DNA from: Bellilinea sp.
GTDB taxonomy: Bacteria; Chloroflexota; Anaerolineae; Anaerolineales; Anaerolineaceae
Reading direction: 5' to 3'
DNA: 64,000 nt
Assembly (NCBI GenBank): GCA_026003615.1
Contig: BPHQ01000002.1
Location: 62,001-126,000, forward strand
Under the pieces are notes generated by a model. It was not told where the DNA came from and ran no database searches. It saw only the letters and a list, made by a program, of their open reading frames with translations. The position numbers and the translations under genes were made by a program. Numbering within the stretch: position 1 is the first letter of the stretch; each line of letters begins with the position of its first letter. This document shows positions 26,288 to 34,357 of the stretch, piece after piece.

Positions 26288-27115
26288 ATGTTTCCAAAAG
26301 CGAATTGGCGATTGATCAAAACTGAGCCTTCTTCCGGCGCATGGAATATGGCACTGGATGAAGCCATCCTTCAATTTGTGGCTGAGGGGAAATCTCCTCC
26401 GACTCTGAGATTGTACGCATGGGAGCCCGCCTGCCTGTCCCTGGGTTATGCACAATCGGTTAAGGATGTAGATTTTCAAAATCTGGTTGAAAATGGTTGG
26501 GAACTTGTCCGCCGCCCCACCGGAGGAAGGGCAATTCTTCACACCGATGAACTCACTTATGCCGTTATTGCACCTCAGACCGAACCAAGGGTTGCGGGTT
26601 CTATTCTGGAAAGCTACCGCCGCCTTTCCATTGCATTAGTGAAAGCGCTGCATCTACTTGGGCTTCCTGCTACGGCCGATAAAGAATATGCCCTTCCCGA
26701 AGGCAGCCAACCGAATGCGGCTGTCTGTTTTGAAGTGCCATCCAATTACGAAATTACCGTCAACGGTAAAAAACTAATTGGCAGCGCTCAAGCCCGCCGC
26801 TATAAAGGTGTGCTTCAGCACGGTTCTTTGCCCTTATACGGTGACCTGACCCGCATCACACTGGCCCTGCGCTTTGAATCGGAAATCGAACGTCAGCAAG
26901 CTGCCCGGCGATTGTTGGACCATGCCACTACGGTTGAGATGGTACTCGGCAAAGTCTTAGATTGGGAAACGGCTGCAGAGGCATTTGAAACCGCCTTTGA
27001 AGAAGTATTGAATATTGAATTTGTAGAAACCGAACCGGCGCCCGAAGAATTAAGATGCGCAGAGGATTTATTTGTCCAAAAATACGCGCATCCTTCATGG
27101 ACCGATCGCATCTAA
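26288..27115 (+). CDS. Lipoate-protein ligase A / octanoyltransferase (LipM-like)
   Basis: The 275-residue protein has the BPL/LplA fold motifs RRPTGGRAILH and VNGKKLIGSAQAR (Lys162 as the conserved lysine). Cys147 in AVCFEVPSNYEI occupies the place of the catalytic cysteine of octanoyltransferase LipM, which has about the same length. Thus transfer of octanoyl groups to lipoyl domains is more likely than ATP-dependent lipoate ligation, though both belong to the family. The ATG at 26288 is preferred over one 21 bases upstream because the family start matches and TATAAT sits between them. Lipoylation is needed by the glycine cleavage H protein, partner of the GcvT module in this window. Confidence 0.88.
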   Translation: MFPKANWRLIKTEPSSGAWNMALDEAILQFVAEGKSPPTLRLYAWEPACLSLGYAQSVKDVDFQNLVENGWELVRRPTGGRAILHTDELTYAVIAPQTEPRVAGSILESYRRLSIALVKALHLLGLPATADKEYALPEGSQPNAAVCFEVPSNYEITVNGKKLIGSAQARRYKGVLQHGSLPLYGDLTRITLALRFESEIERQQAARRLLDHATTVEMVLGKVLDWETAAEAFETAFEEVLNIEFVETEPAPEELRCAEDLFVQKYAHPSWTDRI

Positions 27116-27126
27116 TCCCGATTTCT

Positions 27127-27798
27127 TTACTTTACAAAAATCACCTCTGCATAGCCCAAACTTCGGAACAATCTACCAAGATAAGATTCGGCGTTCAATC
27201 GAGCCCAATCTAAAATTCCGTCAGCCATCGCACTTTTCTCAATTTCGCGAACAGCTGCCTGGCGTGCCAGAGTTTCTAATTGAATTTCTCCCCGCCGCAG
27301 AATTCCGGTTTCGCGGTCATATACATACGAAAGATCATTGTCGAGGGTGGTCATGAAAATTTCAGCCTCTGGTAAGCGGACATATAATACCGTATTTTGA
27401 ATCCATAAATCTTCTGGGTTTAATTTTTCCAGATCAACCCCCGCAATGACCTTTCCGTGAGCCACAAACAGCAATTTATCTCCAAACAAAAAACCCAATT
27501 CGCTTTGTCCCGTTTCAGCCGTAATGATTTTTTCCATAGAGTACTGGGCGGTTTCTAACCGAGCCAGCGAACGAATTTCATATATAATCGTAACCGGATC
27601 GGGCAAAACAGTTGGAGTGGGGTTAAGGAAGAGAGCCGACTGAGTTGCAAGCGCATCTCGGACTTGCTCGACAGGCTGCAGTGCTTGTTGGGTTGTATTC
27701 CGAACCACCGAAATCAACACCAGAATAGCCAGCGCAAAAACGAACGCAAACGAAACAACAACCACGAAAATTGTCTTAAGAAGGGATTTGATGTTCAT
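27127..27798 (-). CDS. DUF4230 membrane-anchored protein
   Basis: From the preferred ATG at 27798 the protein has 223 residues: a short cytosolic N-terminus, one membrane span (VVVVSFAFVFALAILVLISV), then an outside domain of the DUF4230 type (IYEIRSLARLETAQYSMEKI, VRLPEAEIFMTTLDNDLSYV). The function of this family is unknown. In-frame start codons lie upstream at 27822 and 27864, but the latter is ahead of the -10 element and would not be transcribed; GGCGGTGA precedes 27798. The gene is convergent with the lipoate gene, with 11 bases between the stops, and divergent from the PhnD-like gene. Confidence 0.75.
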   Translation of the reverse strand: MNIKSLLKTIFVVVVSFAFVFALAILVLISVVRNTTQQALQPVEQVRDALATQSALFLNPTPTVLPDPVTIIYEIRSLARLETAQYSMEKIITAETGQSELGFLFGDKLLFVAHGKVIAGVDLEKLNPEDLWIQNTVLYVRLPEAEIFMTTLDNDLSYVYDRETGILRRGEIQLETLARQAAVREIEKSAMADGILDWARLNAESYLGRLFRSLGYAEVIFVK

Positions 27799-27845
27799 CT
27801 CACCGCCAATATCATATTTCATTCGCTCGACCGATCCTGTAATCC

Positions 27846-27855
27846 GATTATAATC
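27846..27855. promoter_or_regulatory. Self-complementary -10 shared by divergent genes
   Basis: GATTATAATC reads the same on both strands, giving TATAAT on plus (27849-27854) and on minus (27847-27852). It lies 31 bases before the GTG of the PhnD-like gene and about 50 before the DUF4230 start. -35 matches are weak on both sides. Confidence 0.65.
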
Positions 27856-27884
27856 AAGATACATCCTTGCGGAGAAAAATCTCT

Positions 27885-28943
27885 GTGGTTAAACCCCTCG
27901 TTGCTTCGAAAATCTATGCCACTGTTACAACCCTTAGCGGATTTTTGCTGATTTTGGTACTGTCAGCCTGCAATATCCGGTCGACCATTCAGCCCACGCC
28001 ATCGGTCACATCAACCCCTGCTAAGGTCTCCACTTCCACACCTACCCCAGCACCGCTTGGCAGCATTCAAAACCCCTTAAAAATTGCCTTCCTTCAGGAG
28101 GGTGAAGTCAACCGTCGAATAGAAATCTCCCGCGAAGAGATCCGCAATTACCTGATAGAACAGACGGGTTACCAGTTTGAAATCGTAATTTTCGAAAAAC
28201 CCACCGAACTGTTTGATGCCCTCCTAGACCAGAATATTCATCTCACATGGTTACAACCGCTAACTTATCTCAATGCCCAAAACAAAGGATCGGTTAAGAT
28301 TGGCCTGCTGACTAACCATTTTGGGACATTCTATTATGGCACTCAGTTTCTTACCAATGTCGAAAGTGGTTATGTCTCCTATTTTGACCCCCTTGCCAAT
28401 ATCAGCACTGCTGATGCTCAAACCGCCTTATCCCAATTAAGTGGCAGCCGTCCTTGTTGGGTGGAGCCCGGCTCAATTTCCGGCTACATTCTCCCATTTG
28501 GGATTTTGCAACAATTGGGAATTCCTACCCAGAACGGTGTAATTACTCAGACACATCCGGCAGTGGTTCGTTCCCTGTATATCAAAGGCATTTGTGATTT
28601 TGGAGTTACCTTTTCAATCTCCGGCGACCCTCGCACTTCCAGTCAAGTAATCAGCGATCTCACGGACGCCCCTCAACGGGTAACGGTTATCTGGCAGACA
28701 AACCCGGACATTCCCAATATGAACTTATCCTATGCTAAATCCGTAAGCGACTCAATGATCAAGGAGATAAACGCAGCCTGGATTGAAATGGTTAAGTCAA
28801 GCGACGGAAAACGGCGCATCACGCAAGCCCTGAACGACTATGATGTTCAAGACTTGCAGGTGGTAGATGACTCGGTTTACGACGCGTTGCGTGCAGCTGT
28901 GCGCTGGTCCGGAGTAGATTTAGCAGACTGGATTGGACGTTAA
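27885..28943 (+). CDS. PhnD-like substrate-binding lipoprotein (orphan)
   Basis: The GTG at 27885 follows GGAG by ten bases and gives a lipoprotein signal with lipobox VLSAC (Cys29); a TTG 18 bases upstream is the alternative. After a Thr/Pro-rich linker comes a domain of the phosphate/phosphonate-binding (PhnD, Phosphonate-bd) type: PLKIAFLQEGEVNRRIEISR, then WLQPLTYLNAQNKG and CWVEPGSISGYILPFGIL. The family binds phosphonates, phosphite or other oxyanions outside the cell. No permease or ATPase gene lies nearby, so transport or a sensor role cannot be told apart. It shares a symmetric -10 with the DUF4230 gene. Confidence 0.82.
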   Translation: MVKPLVASKIYATVTTLSGFLLILVLSACNIRSTIQPTPSVTSTPAKVSTSTPTPAPLGSIQNPLKIAFLQEGEVNRRIEISREEIRNYLIEQTGYQFEIVIFEKPTELFDALLDQNIHLTWLQPLTYLNAQNKGSVKIGLLTNHFGTFYYGTQFLTNVESGYVSYFDPLANISTADAQTALSQLSGSRPCWVEPGSISGYILPFGILQQLGIPTQNGVITQTHPAVVRSLYIKGICDFGVTFSISGDPRTSSQVISDLTDAPQRVTVIWQTNPDIPNMNLSYAKSVSDSMIKEINAAWIEMVKSSDGKRRITQALNDYDVQDLQVVDDSVYDALRAAVRWSGVDLADWIGR

Positions 28944-29016
28944 ATTCTTCTCTCCCACTTCGCTTCGTTCCTGGCATGAACCTTGTACGATTGGAAAAAT
29001 GATTGTTCGGGCGGGG

Positions 29017-29027
29017 CATGGTAAAAT
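29017..29027 (+). promoter_or_regulatory. Extended -10 of the SanA-like gene, apparently leaderless
   Basis: TGGTAAAAT (extended -10, hexamer 29022-29027) ends six bases before the ATG at 29034. The transcript would start at the codon itself; no ribosome site exists. Confidence 0.55.
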
Positions 29028-29033
29028 CGCCGC

Positions 29034-29723
29034 ATGCTGAAGAAAATCCTGATGTTCGCTATTCGCTTTTTATTTTTCGGTGCTATCACTCTTATCCTCA
29101 TTTTGGGCATCCCTAATTTAATTGCAGAGTGGTATGCTCGCGCTCGGCAATTTCAGGTTGCCCAAACCCCACCTGCACCGGTAGCCATCGTTTTCGGCGC
29201 AGGCTTGACCCGTGATGGACAACCCTCACCGGTACTGCGCGATCGGGTAGCTACTGCCGCTCAATTATATTTTGAGGGAAAAGTTCAAAAAATCCTGATG
29301 AGTGGAGATAACCGTTTTGTGGATTACAATGAGCCGGGGGCAATGAAACGCTATGCACTCTCACTGGGAGTGCCCGAGGAAGATATTGTGTTAGATTATG
29401 CCGGCCGGCGCACCTATGATACTTGTTACCGTGCACGCCATATTTTCGGTGTTCGGCAGGCAATTTTGGTCACCCAACGTTTTCACCTGCCACGCGCCAT
29501 TTTTACCTGTAACAGTCTGGGGGTCGAATCCGTTGGCGCAATCGCCGATCAGCGGGTCTACAGTCGTTATGCGCACAGTTTTTGGCGCATCCGCGAAATT
29601 CCCGCAACCGCTATGGCCTTTGTGGATGTGTTTGTTATTCGCCCATTACCCGTCCTTGGTACGCCAGAACCAATCTTCGGATCACACAACGAAACTTCCT
29701 TTAAGGAGCAATCCCAACCATGA
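29034..29723 (+). CDS. SanA/YdcF-like DUF218 protein
   Basis: The 229 residues contain one N-terminal membrane span (residues about 7-28) and a DUF218 domain with its usual motifs: AIVFGAGLTRDGQPSPVLRD, ILMSGDNR, GRRTYDTCYRA and LVTQRFHLPRAIF. E. coli SanA of this family affects envelope permeability to vancomycin; the enzymatic activity of the family is poorly known. The domain should lie outside the membrane. The stop overlaps the start of the HD-domain gene by four bases, so the two are coupled. The start is supported by the extended -10 just upstream, which rules out anything earlier. Confidence 0.87.
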   Translation: MLKKILMFAIRFLFFGAITLILILGIPNLIAEWYARARQFQVAQTPPAPVAIVFGAGLTRDGQPSPVLRDRVATAAQLYFEGKVQKILMSGDNRFVDYNEPGAMKRYALSLGVPEEDIVLDYAGRRTYDTCYRARHIFGVRQAILVTQRFHLPRAIFTCNSLGVESVGAIADQRVYSRYAHSFWRIREIPATAMAFVDVFVIRPLPVLGTPEPIFGSHNETSFKEQSQP

Positions 29724-30292
29724 AACGGGAAGACGCGCTTTTAATTGTCAAAAATTATGTCAAGAATCAAAACCTGATCAACCACATGCTTGCCGTTGAG
29801 GCCGCGATGCAGTTTTATGCCGAAAAATTCAATCAAGATGTGGAACTGTGGAGGGTCACGGGACTCTTACATGATTTTGACTGGGAAATTCACCCTACAT
29901 TAGAAGAACATCCCCAGGCAGGTGTACCCATCTTAAAAGAACATGGCGTCCCGGAAGAAATCATCCGTGCTATTCTCAGTCATGCCGATCATACTGGGGT
30001 CCCTCGCCAAACCTTGCTGGAAAAGGCCCTGTATGCCTGTGATGAAATCACCGGTTTGATAACCGCAGTGGCACTGGTTCGACCTTCACATTCCCTTTAT
30101 GATCTTACTTCAGCTTCGGTTAAGAAGAAATGGAAAGATCGTGCTTTCGCTGCTGGGGCTAATCGCGACGAAATCGCCCGAGGAGCTGCAGAATTTGGAG
30201 TGGAATTATGGGAGCATGTGGACAATGTGATTATGGCTATGCGTAAAATTGCACCTCAATTAGGGCTGGAGGGCAGCCTAAAATCAGAGTAA
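29720..30292 (+). CDS. HD-domain metal-dependent hydrolase
   Basis: The 190-residue protein is one HD domain. Metal ligands are visible in order: His near HMLAVEAAM, the HD pair in GLLHDFDWEIHP, His in EEHPQAGVPIL and LSHADHTGV, with a later Asp in YACDEITGLITAV. The family contains nucleotide and phosphate-ester hydrolases acting in the cytoplasm. Similar small proteins are widespread in Chloroflexi, Firmicutes and archaea as 'HD domain-containing protein' without known substrate. ATG overlaps the sanA-like stop (ATGA), so both come from one message. Confidence 0.88.
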   Translation: MKREDALLIVKNYVKNQNLINHMLAVEAAMQFYAEKFNQDVELWRVTGLLHDFDWEIHPTLEEHPQAGVPILKEHGVPEEIIRAILSHADHTGVPRQTLLEKALYACDEITGLITAVALVRPSHSLYDLTSASVKKKWKDRAFAAGANRDEIARGAAEFGVELWEHVDNVIMAMRKIAPQLGLEGSLKSE

Positions 30293-30337
30293 TCACTTTC
30301 ATTAACTTCGCTGATGGACTGAGAAAGAGAGGAAGGC

Positions 30338-31441
30338 ATGAATGGATTAGCGGGGAAAGGTTTTTTCATCTGGAAAATTCAGGATTGCGAAGGAGGTAAT
30401 CCTCAGGCAATTGCCGACGCTGCTCAGCAAGCCGGCTTCACCCATGTATTGATTAAAATCGCCGATGGCGGTTGGGCGGTGAATATTGACCGCAAAACCA
30501 ATACCGACCTCCTCCCTCCGGTAGTTCAGGCCATTCGGCAAAAGGGCATCCAGATATGGGGGTGGCATTATGTCTATGGCAATGATCCGCTGGCTGAGGC
30601 TAACATCGCCATCCGCCGTATCCAGCAGTTTCAACTGGATGGTTATGTTGTGGATGCAGAAATCGAATACAAACAGGCGGGTAAGGAGCGGGCTGCCCGC
30701 CGGTACATGACCAAACTCCGGGAAGTATTACCCGATCTCCCGATTGCCTTATCCTCATACCGCTTTCCATCCTACCACCCTCAACTACCATGGAAAGTCT
30801 TTCTGGAATTTGTGGATTACAACATGCCTCAGGTTTACTGGGAGAAAGCCCATAATTCCGAAGCCCAATTACGGCGGAGTGTACGAGAATTTCAAAGCAT
30901 GACGCCTTTCCGTCCAGTAATTCCTACCGGCCCCACCTACAAAACCGGCGGATGGGCTCCTACCGAACAGGATATTCTCGAATTCCTGCGAACAGCTCAG
31001 GCTTTAGGTTTGAGTGCTGTCAATTTCTTCTCCTGGGATGAATGCCGTAAACAGACTCCTACCCTTTGGAATGTGATTGCCCAATTTTCCTGGTCATCCC
31101 AGCCAACCCCCCCCGATATCCTGGACCTCTATTTTCAAGCGCTCAACCTGCACGATCCATCGCTCATACTTCATTTATATCACCCGGATGCAGTCCACAT
31201 CACCTCTGCCCGCGTAATTCAGGGTAGTCAAGCAATCCAAGGTTGGTATACAACCTTGTTCAACGACCTTCTACCTCAGGCAAGTTTTACCCTTACTCAC
31301 TCGAGTCAAACTGGCAGTACGCGACACTTTAACTGGATAGCTCAATCAGGTAACACTAACGTGAAAAACGGTGCAGATACCATTGGGATCATGGACGGTA
31401 AAATTGCCTACCATTACACCAACTTTACCGTTTCGACATAG
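30338..31441 (+). CDS. TIM-barrel glycosidase-like protein with C-terminal SnoaL/NTF2-like domain
   Basis: The 367-residue protein has no signal peptide. Residues 1-255 look like a glycosyl-hydrolase-type barrel: GKGFFIWKIQDCEGGNPQ, THVLIKIADGGWAVN, IQIWGWHYVYGNDP, LDGYVVDAEIEYKQAG, VDYNMPQVYWEKAH and AVNFFSWDECRK match successive strands. Residues about 262-367 resemble a SnoaL/NTF2-like cone (DILDLYFQALNLHDPSLILH, VIQGSQAIQGWYTTLF). The acidic pair in VVDAEIEY is a candidate active site. I do not recognise a characterised family. A ribosome site (AGAGAGGAAGG) precedes the ATG; it follows the HD gene by 45 bases and ends two bases from the gyrA stop. Confidence 0.7.
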   Translation: MNGLAGKGFFIWKIQDCEGGNPQAIADAAQQAGFTHVLIKIADGGWAVNIDRKTNTDLLPPVVQAIRQKGIQIWGWHYVYGNDPLAEANIAIRRIQQFQLDGYVVDAEIEYKQAGKERAARRYMTKLREVLPDLPIALSSYRFPSYHPQLPWKVFLEFVDYNMPQVYWEKAHNSEAQLRRSVREFQSMTPFRPVIPTGPTYKTGGWAPTEQDILEFLRTAQALGLSAVNFFSWDECRKQTPTLWNVIAQFSWSSQPTPPDILDLYFQALNLHDPSLILHLYHPDAVHITSARVIQGSQAIQGWYTTLFNDLLPQASFTLTHSSQTGSTRHFNWIAQSGNTNVKNGADTIGIMDGKIAYHYTNFTVST

Positions 31442-31443
31442 TT

Positions 31444-34221
31444 TTATTTCTCAATCGGCTTTCGACCGCGCTTCTTCGGTGCAGGTTGAATGCCTTCGGA
31501 TTGGGAACCCGGCCTTTTTGTTCTTGCTTTACCCGTAGCAGGGGGGTTGGAAGATGATTTTGTCTCCGATTTTGGTTTGGTAGATTTTGAACTCCGTTGA
31601 TGCTTTACCGGCTTCGGTATTTCAGTCTGATTTTGCAAGGGAAGTTCCGCTTGCATGGGCAGAACAGTTTTTTCAGCGGTTTTCGGCGATCGCTGGGATT
31701 TCGCCGCAACAGTTGAAGGTTTGGCCGCCTTTGCTTCAGAACGGCGCCGACTTCGCCTGAGCGTTTTTTCCTGGCCACCGGTTTCCCAATATCCCAAGTC
31801 CGTAGGAATGGGTCTGATCCCTCTGATTTTCTCACCAGCCTTCACTTCAATGACAGTTTTTCCACTGGTCGCCCGGTTTACCTCTGGCAGGTTATCCATG
31901 CGAACAACTTTCGCCGCCAAACGCTCGAAGTAAACCAACACACTCAAATCTGCCAGCCCACTGACGACACCAACCAGCCCACTTCCTTTTCCCACTTTTG
32001 CAGCGATGATCCCTTGCCCATAGCGGCCCTGTAGCACCGTTTGAGAAGCGGGAATACGCCATCCTTTTCCATCCTCACCAATTAGGAGCAAATCTTCTTC
32101 CTGGTTGAAAAGCACACCCCCAACCACTTCATCCCCATTGCTCAACTTAATCCCGTTCACACCCGCCGCGACCAGCCCCATCGGACGGACTTCGCTTTCC
32201 GAAAAGCGTATCATCATCCCATCTTTGCTCACCAGGACAACTTCATCCTTTCCTTGTGTCAGCAGAACATGAACCAGTTCATCACCGCTGTTAATCTTTA
32301 CCAACGTAAAGGTCTGCGCCGAAGGACCAGGCAATTCCCTCAAATCCGTTTTTTTGACCATCCCATTTCGACTGATCGTAAAAACGTAATATTCTTTTTC
32401 CTGCGGGAGCCGCACTGGGGCAGAAAACAGCGCAACCGGCAAGTTATCACTCGTTAAAGGACACGCTTTGTAGACGGGTACACCATCCGCAAATTCCCCC
32501 ACTTCCGGCAGGGATTGAACAGAAATCGCCGCACACCGACCGTCTTTTGCAACCAGATAAAGGGTGTGATTCGAGTTGGTCAAAAGCAATAAATCGGGGG
32601 CATCTTTACCACTAAAGCGGGACATCTTTTCGGAGGCTACTCGCCCGATCACGCCCTCACGTGTCATCCCCACCCATACTTTTTCCTCTGGCATTAACTC
32701 GTTGGCAGTCAGCACATCTCTGGCTGCTTCGCCTTGTTTGAGAGAAACAATTTGTGTCCGACGGCGGTCCGCATACTTCTGCTTGATGCTGACCAATTCC
32801 TCGGCAACTGCTTCTCTCAATTTTTTCGGCGACCTGAGCAATTCTGTGAGTGCCTTAATTAATTTGAGCGTCTCCTGGTATTCCAATTCGATTTTTTTTC
32901 GCTCCAATGCAGCCAGCCGTCTCAATTGCATTTCCAGGATGGCATTTGCCTGAATTTCACTCAGTTTATAACGTTTCATTAATTTTGCCCGGGCATCTTC
33001 AACATCCTGCGCCTTGCGGATTAAATTAATCAATTCATCCAGATTGGCGAGAGCGATGCGTAGCCCTTCAAGAATATGCGCTCGCTGCCGGGCTTTTTCT
33101 AAATCATGTTCACTCCGGCGCTTTACAACCGTGATCCGATGATCCAGATATACTCTCAAGGCTTGTTTCAACGAAAGCAAGCGCGGTTCGCCATCCACCA
33201 ACGCTAAGAGCGAGATCCGGAAAGTCGTCTGCAATGGTGTGCGTCGGTAAAGTTCACGCAGCACATTTTGTTCTTCGGCAACCTTGTTCAATTCAATGAC
33301 GATACGCATTCCCTGCCGATCCGACTCGTCCCGGAGGTCGCTAATTCCCTCCAATTCATTTTCGCGGGCAAGTTCGGCAATTCGTTCAATGAGAGAAGCC
33401 TTATTTATCTGATAGGGTAACTCAGTGATGATAATGCGGCTCTTACCCCTGCCCATTTCCTCCAATTGAACTTTACCACGAAGGGTAACCTTACCCCGCC
33501 CGGTTGCGTAAGCCGAGAGCAAATCGTCCCCCTCATTTTCCTGAAGAATAATCCCCCCGGTCGGAAAATCAGGGCCGCGCACAAATTTCATCAAGTCATC
33601 AACACCAATATCTTCAAGTCGCTCCCATCGTTCCAACATGTGGATGAGAGCATCAATCACCTCCCCAAGATTATGGGGGGGAATACTGGTCGCCATGCCC
33701 ACGGCGATCCCGGAGGCTCCATTGATCAGTAAATTGGGCAAAGCCGCTGGCAGAACAAGTGGTTCGCTCAGGGAGTCATCAAAATTTCGCTCAAAATCAA
33801 CTGTGTTGCGGTCCAGTTGGAGCAATAAATCTAATGCAATCGGTGTGAGGCGCGCTTCGGTATATCGCATCGCTGCCGGGGGATCCCCATCAATTGAGCC
33901 GAAATTACCCTGACCATCAATCAGTGGATAACGCATGGTAAAATCCTGTGCCATGCGCGCCATTGCATCATAAACTGCCTGATCCCCATGAGGGTGATAC
34001 TTTCCCAGAACTTCCCCAACAATTCGGGCGGACTTTTTATAGGTCGAATCGGCTCTCAACCCCATATCGTACATACCATAGAGGATACGCCTTTGAACGG
34101 GTTTTAAACCATCTCTGGCATCTGGTAAAGCTCTGGCAACAATGACGCTCATGGCATAATCCAGATACGATTGCTGCATCTCCACGTCAATATCCACTTT
34201 ACGAACAAGTCCAATTTCCAT
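31444..34221 (-). CDS. gyrA: DNA gyrase / type IIA topoisomerase subunit A
   Basis: The 925-residue protein has the breakage-reunion domain with catalytic Tyr120 ([10 protein letters not shown]), the long coiled arm, and a C-terminal six-bladed wrapping domain up to about residue 815. A basic, Ser/Lys/Pro-rich tail of about 110 residues ends it. A clear QRRGGKG GyrA box is absent; QGRYGQG near residue 731 is the closest match, so ParC-like activity cannot be excluded. At the site matching E. coli Ser83 it has Gln81 ([10 protein letters not shown]). AAGGAG ten bases upstream supports the ATG at 34221 over an earlier codon at 34266. It is a separate unit after the rpoC terminator. Confidence 0.9.
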   Translation of the reverse strand: MEIGLVRKVDIDVEMQQSYLDYAMSVIVARALPDARDGLKPVQRRILYGMYDMGLRADSTYKKSARIVGEVLGKYHPHGDQAVYDAMARMAQDFTMRYPLIDGQGNFGSIDGDPPAAMRYTEARLTPIALDLLLQLDRNTVDFERNFDDSLSEPLVLPAALPNLLINGASGIAVGMATSIPPHNLGEVIDALIHMLERWERLEDIGVDDLMKFVRGPDFPTGGIILQENEGDDLLSAYATGRGKVTLRGKVQLEEMGRGKSRIIITELPYQINKASLIERIAELARENELEGISDLRDESDRQGMRIVIELNKVAEEQNVLRELYRRTPLQTTFRISLLALVDGEPRLLSLKQALRVYLDHRITVVKRRSEHDLEKARQRAHILEGLRIALANLDELINLIRKAQDVEDARAKLMKRYKLSEIQANAILEMQLRRLAALERKKIELEYQETLKLIKALTELLRSPKKLREAVAEELVSIKQKYADRRRTQIVSLKQGEAARDVLTANELMPEEKVWVGMTREGVIGRVASEKMSRFSGKDAPDLLLLTNSNHTLYLVAKDGRCAAISVQSLPEVGEFADGVPVYKACPLTSDNLPVALFSAPVRLPQEKEYYVFTISRNGMVKKTDLRELPGPSAQTFTLVKINSGDELVHVLLTQGKDEVVLVSKDGMMIRFSESEVRPMGLVAAGVNGIKLSNGDEVVGGVLFNQEEDLLLIGEDGKGWRIPASQTVLQGRYGQGIIAAKVGKGSGLVGVVSGLADLSVLVYFERLAAKVVRMDNLPEVNRATSGKTVIEVKAGEKIRGIRPIPTDLGYWETGGQEKTLRRSRRRSEAKAAKPSTVAAKSQRSPKTAEKTVLPMQAELPLQNQTEIPKPVKHQRSSKSTKPKSETKSSSNPPATGKARTKRPGSQSEGIQPAPKKRGRKPIEK

Positions 34222-34269
34222 AAAAAATCCGCTCCTTGCTGGATTACCTTGCAAAAGAATATTCATTTC

Positions 34270-34296
34270 AGTTTATCATGGAAATCTGGTTGCCAA
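34270..34296 (-). promoter_or_regulatory. Candidate promoter of the gyrase A gene
   Basis: On the minus strand TTGGCA (34291-34296) and TAAACT (34270-34275) are 15 bases apart; TG one base before the -10 makes it an extended type. It follows directly after the rpoC terminator. Confidence 0.5.
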
Positions 34297-34299
34297 ACT

Positions 34300-34334
34300 T
34301 AAAAACAGCGAGGGCAATTCTCTGCCCTCGCTGC
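34300..34334 (-). terminator. Rho-independent terminator of rpoC
   Basis: A perfect 11-bp GC-rich stem (34306-34316 and 34323-34333, CAGCGAGGGCA) with a six-base loop is followed on the minus strand by five T, 24 bases after the rpoC stop. Confidence 0.9.
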
Positions 34335-34357
34335 CGTTCTTCTTTTCCGAACTTTAA

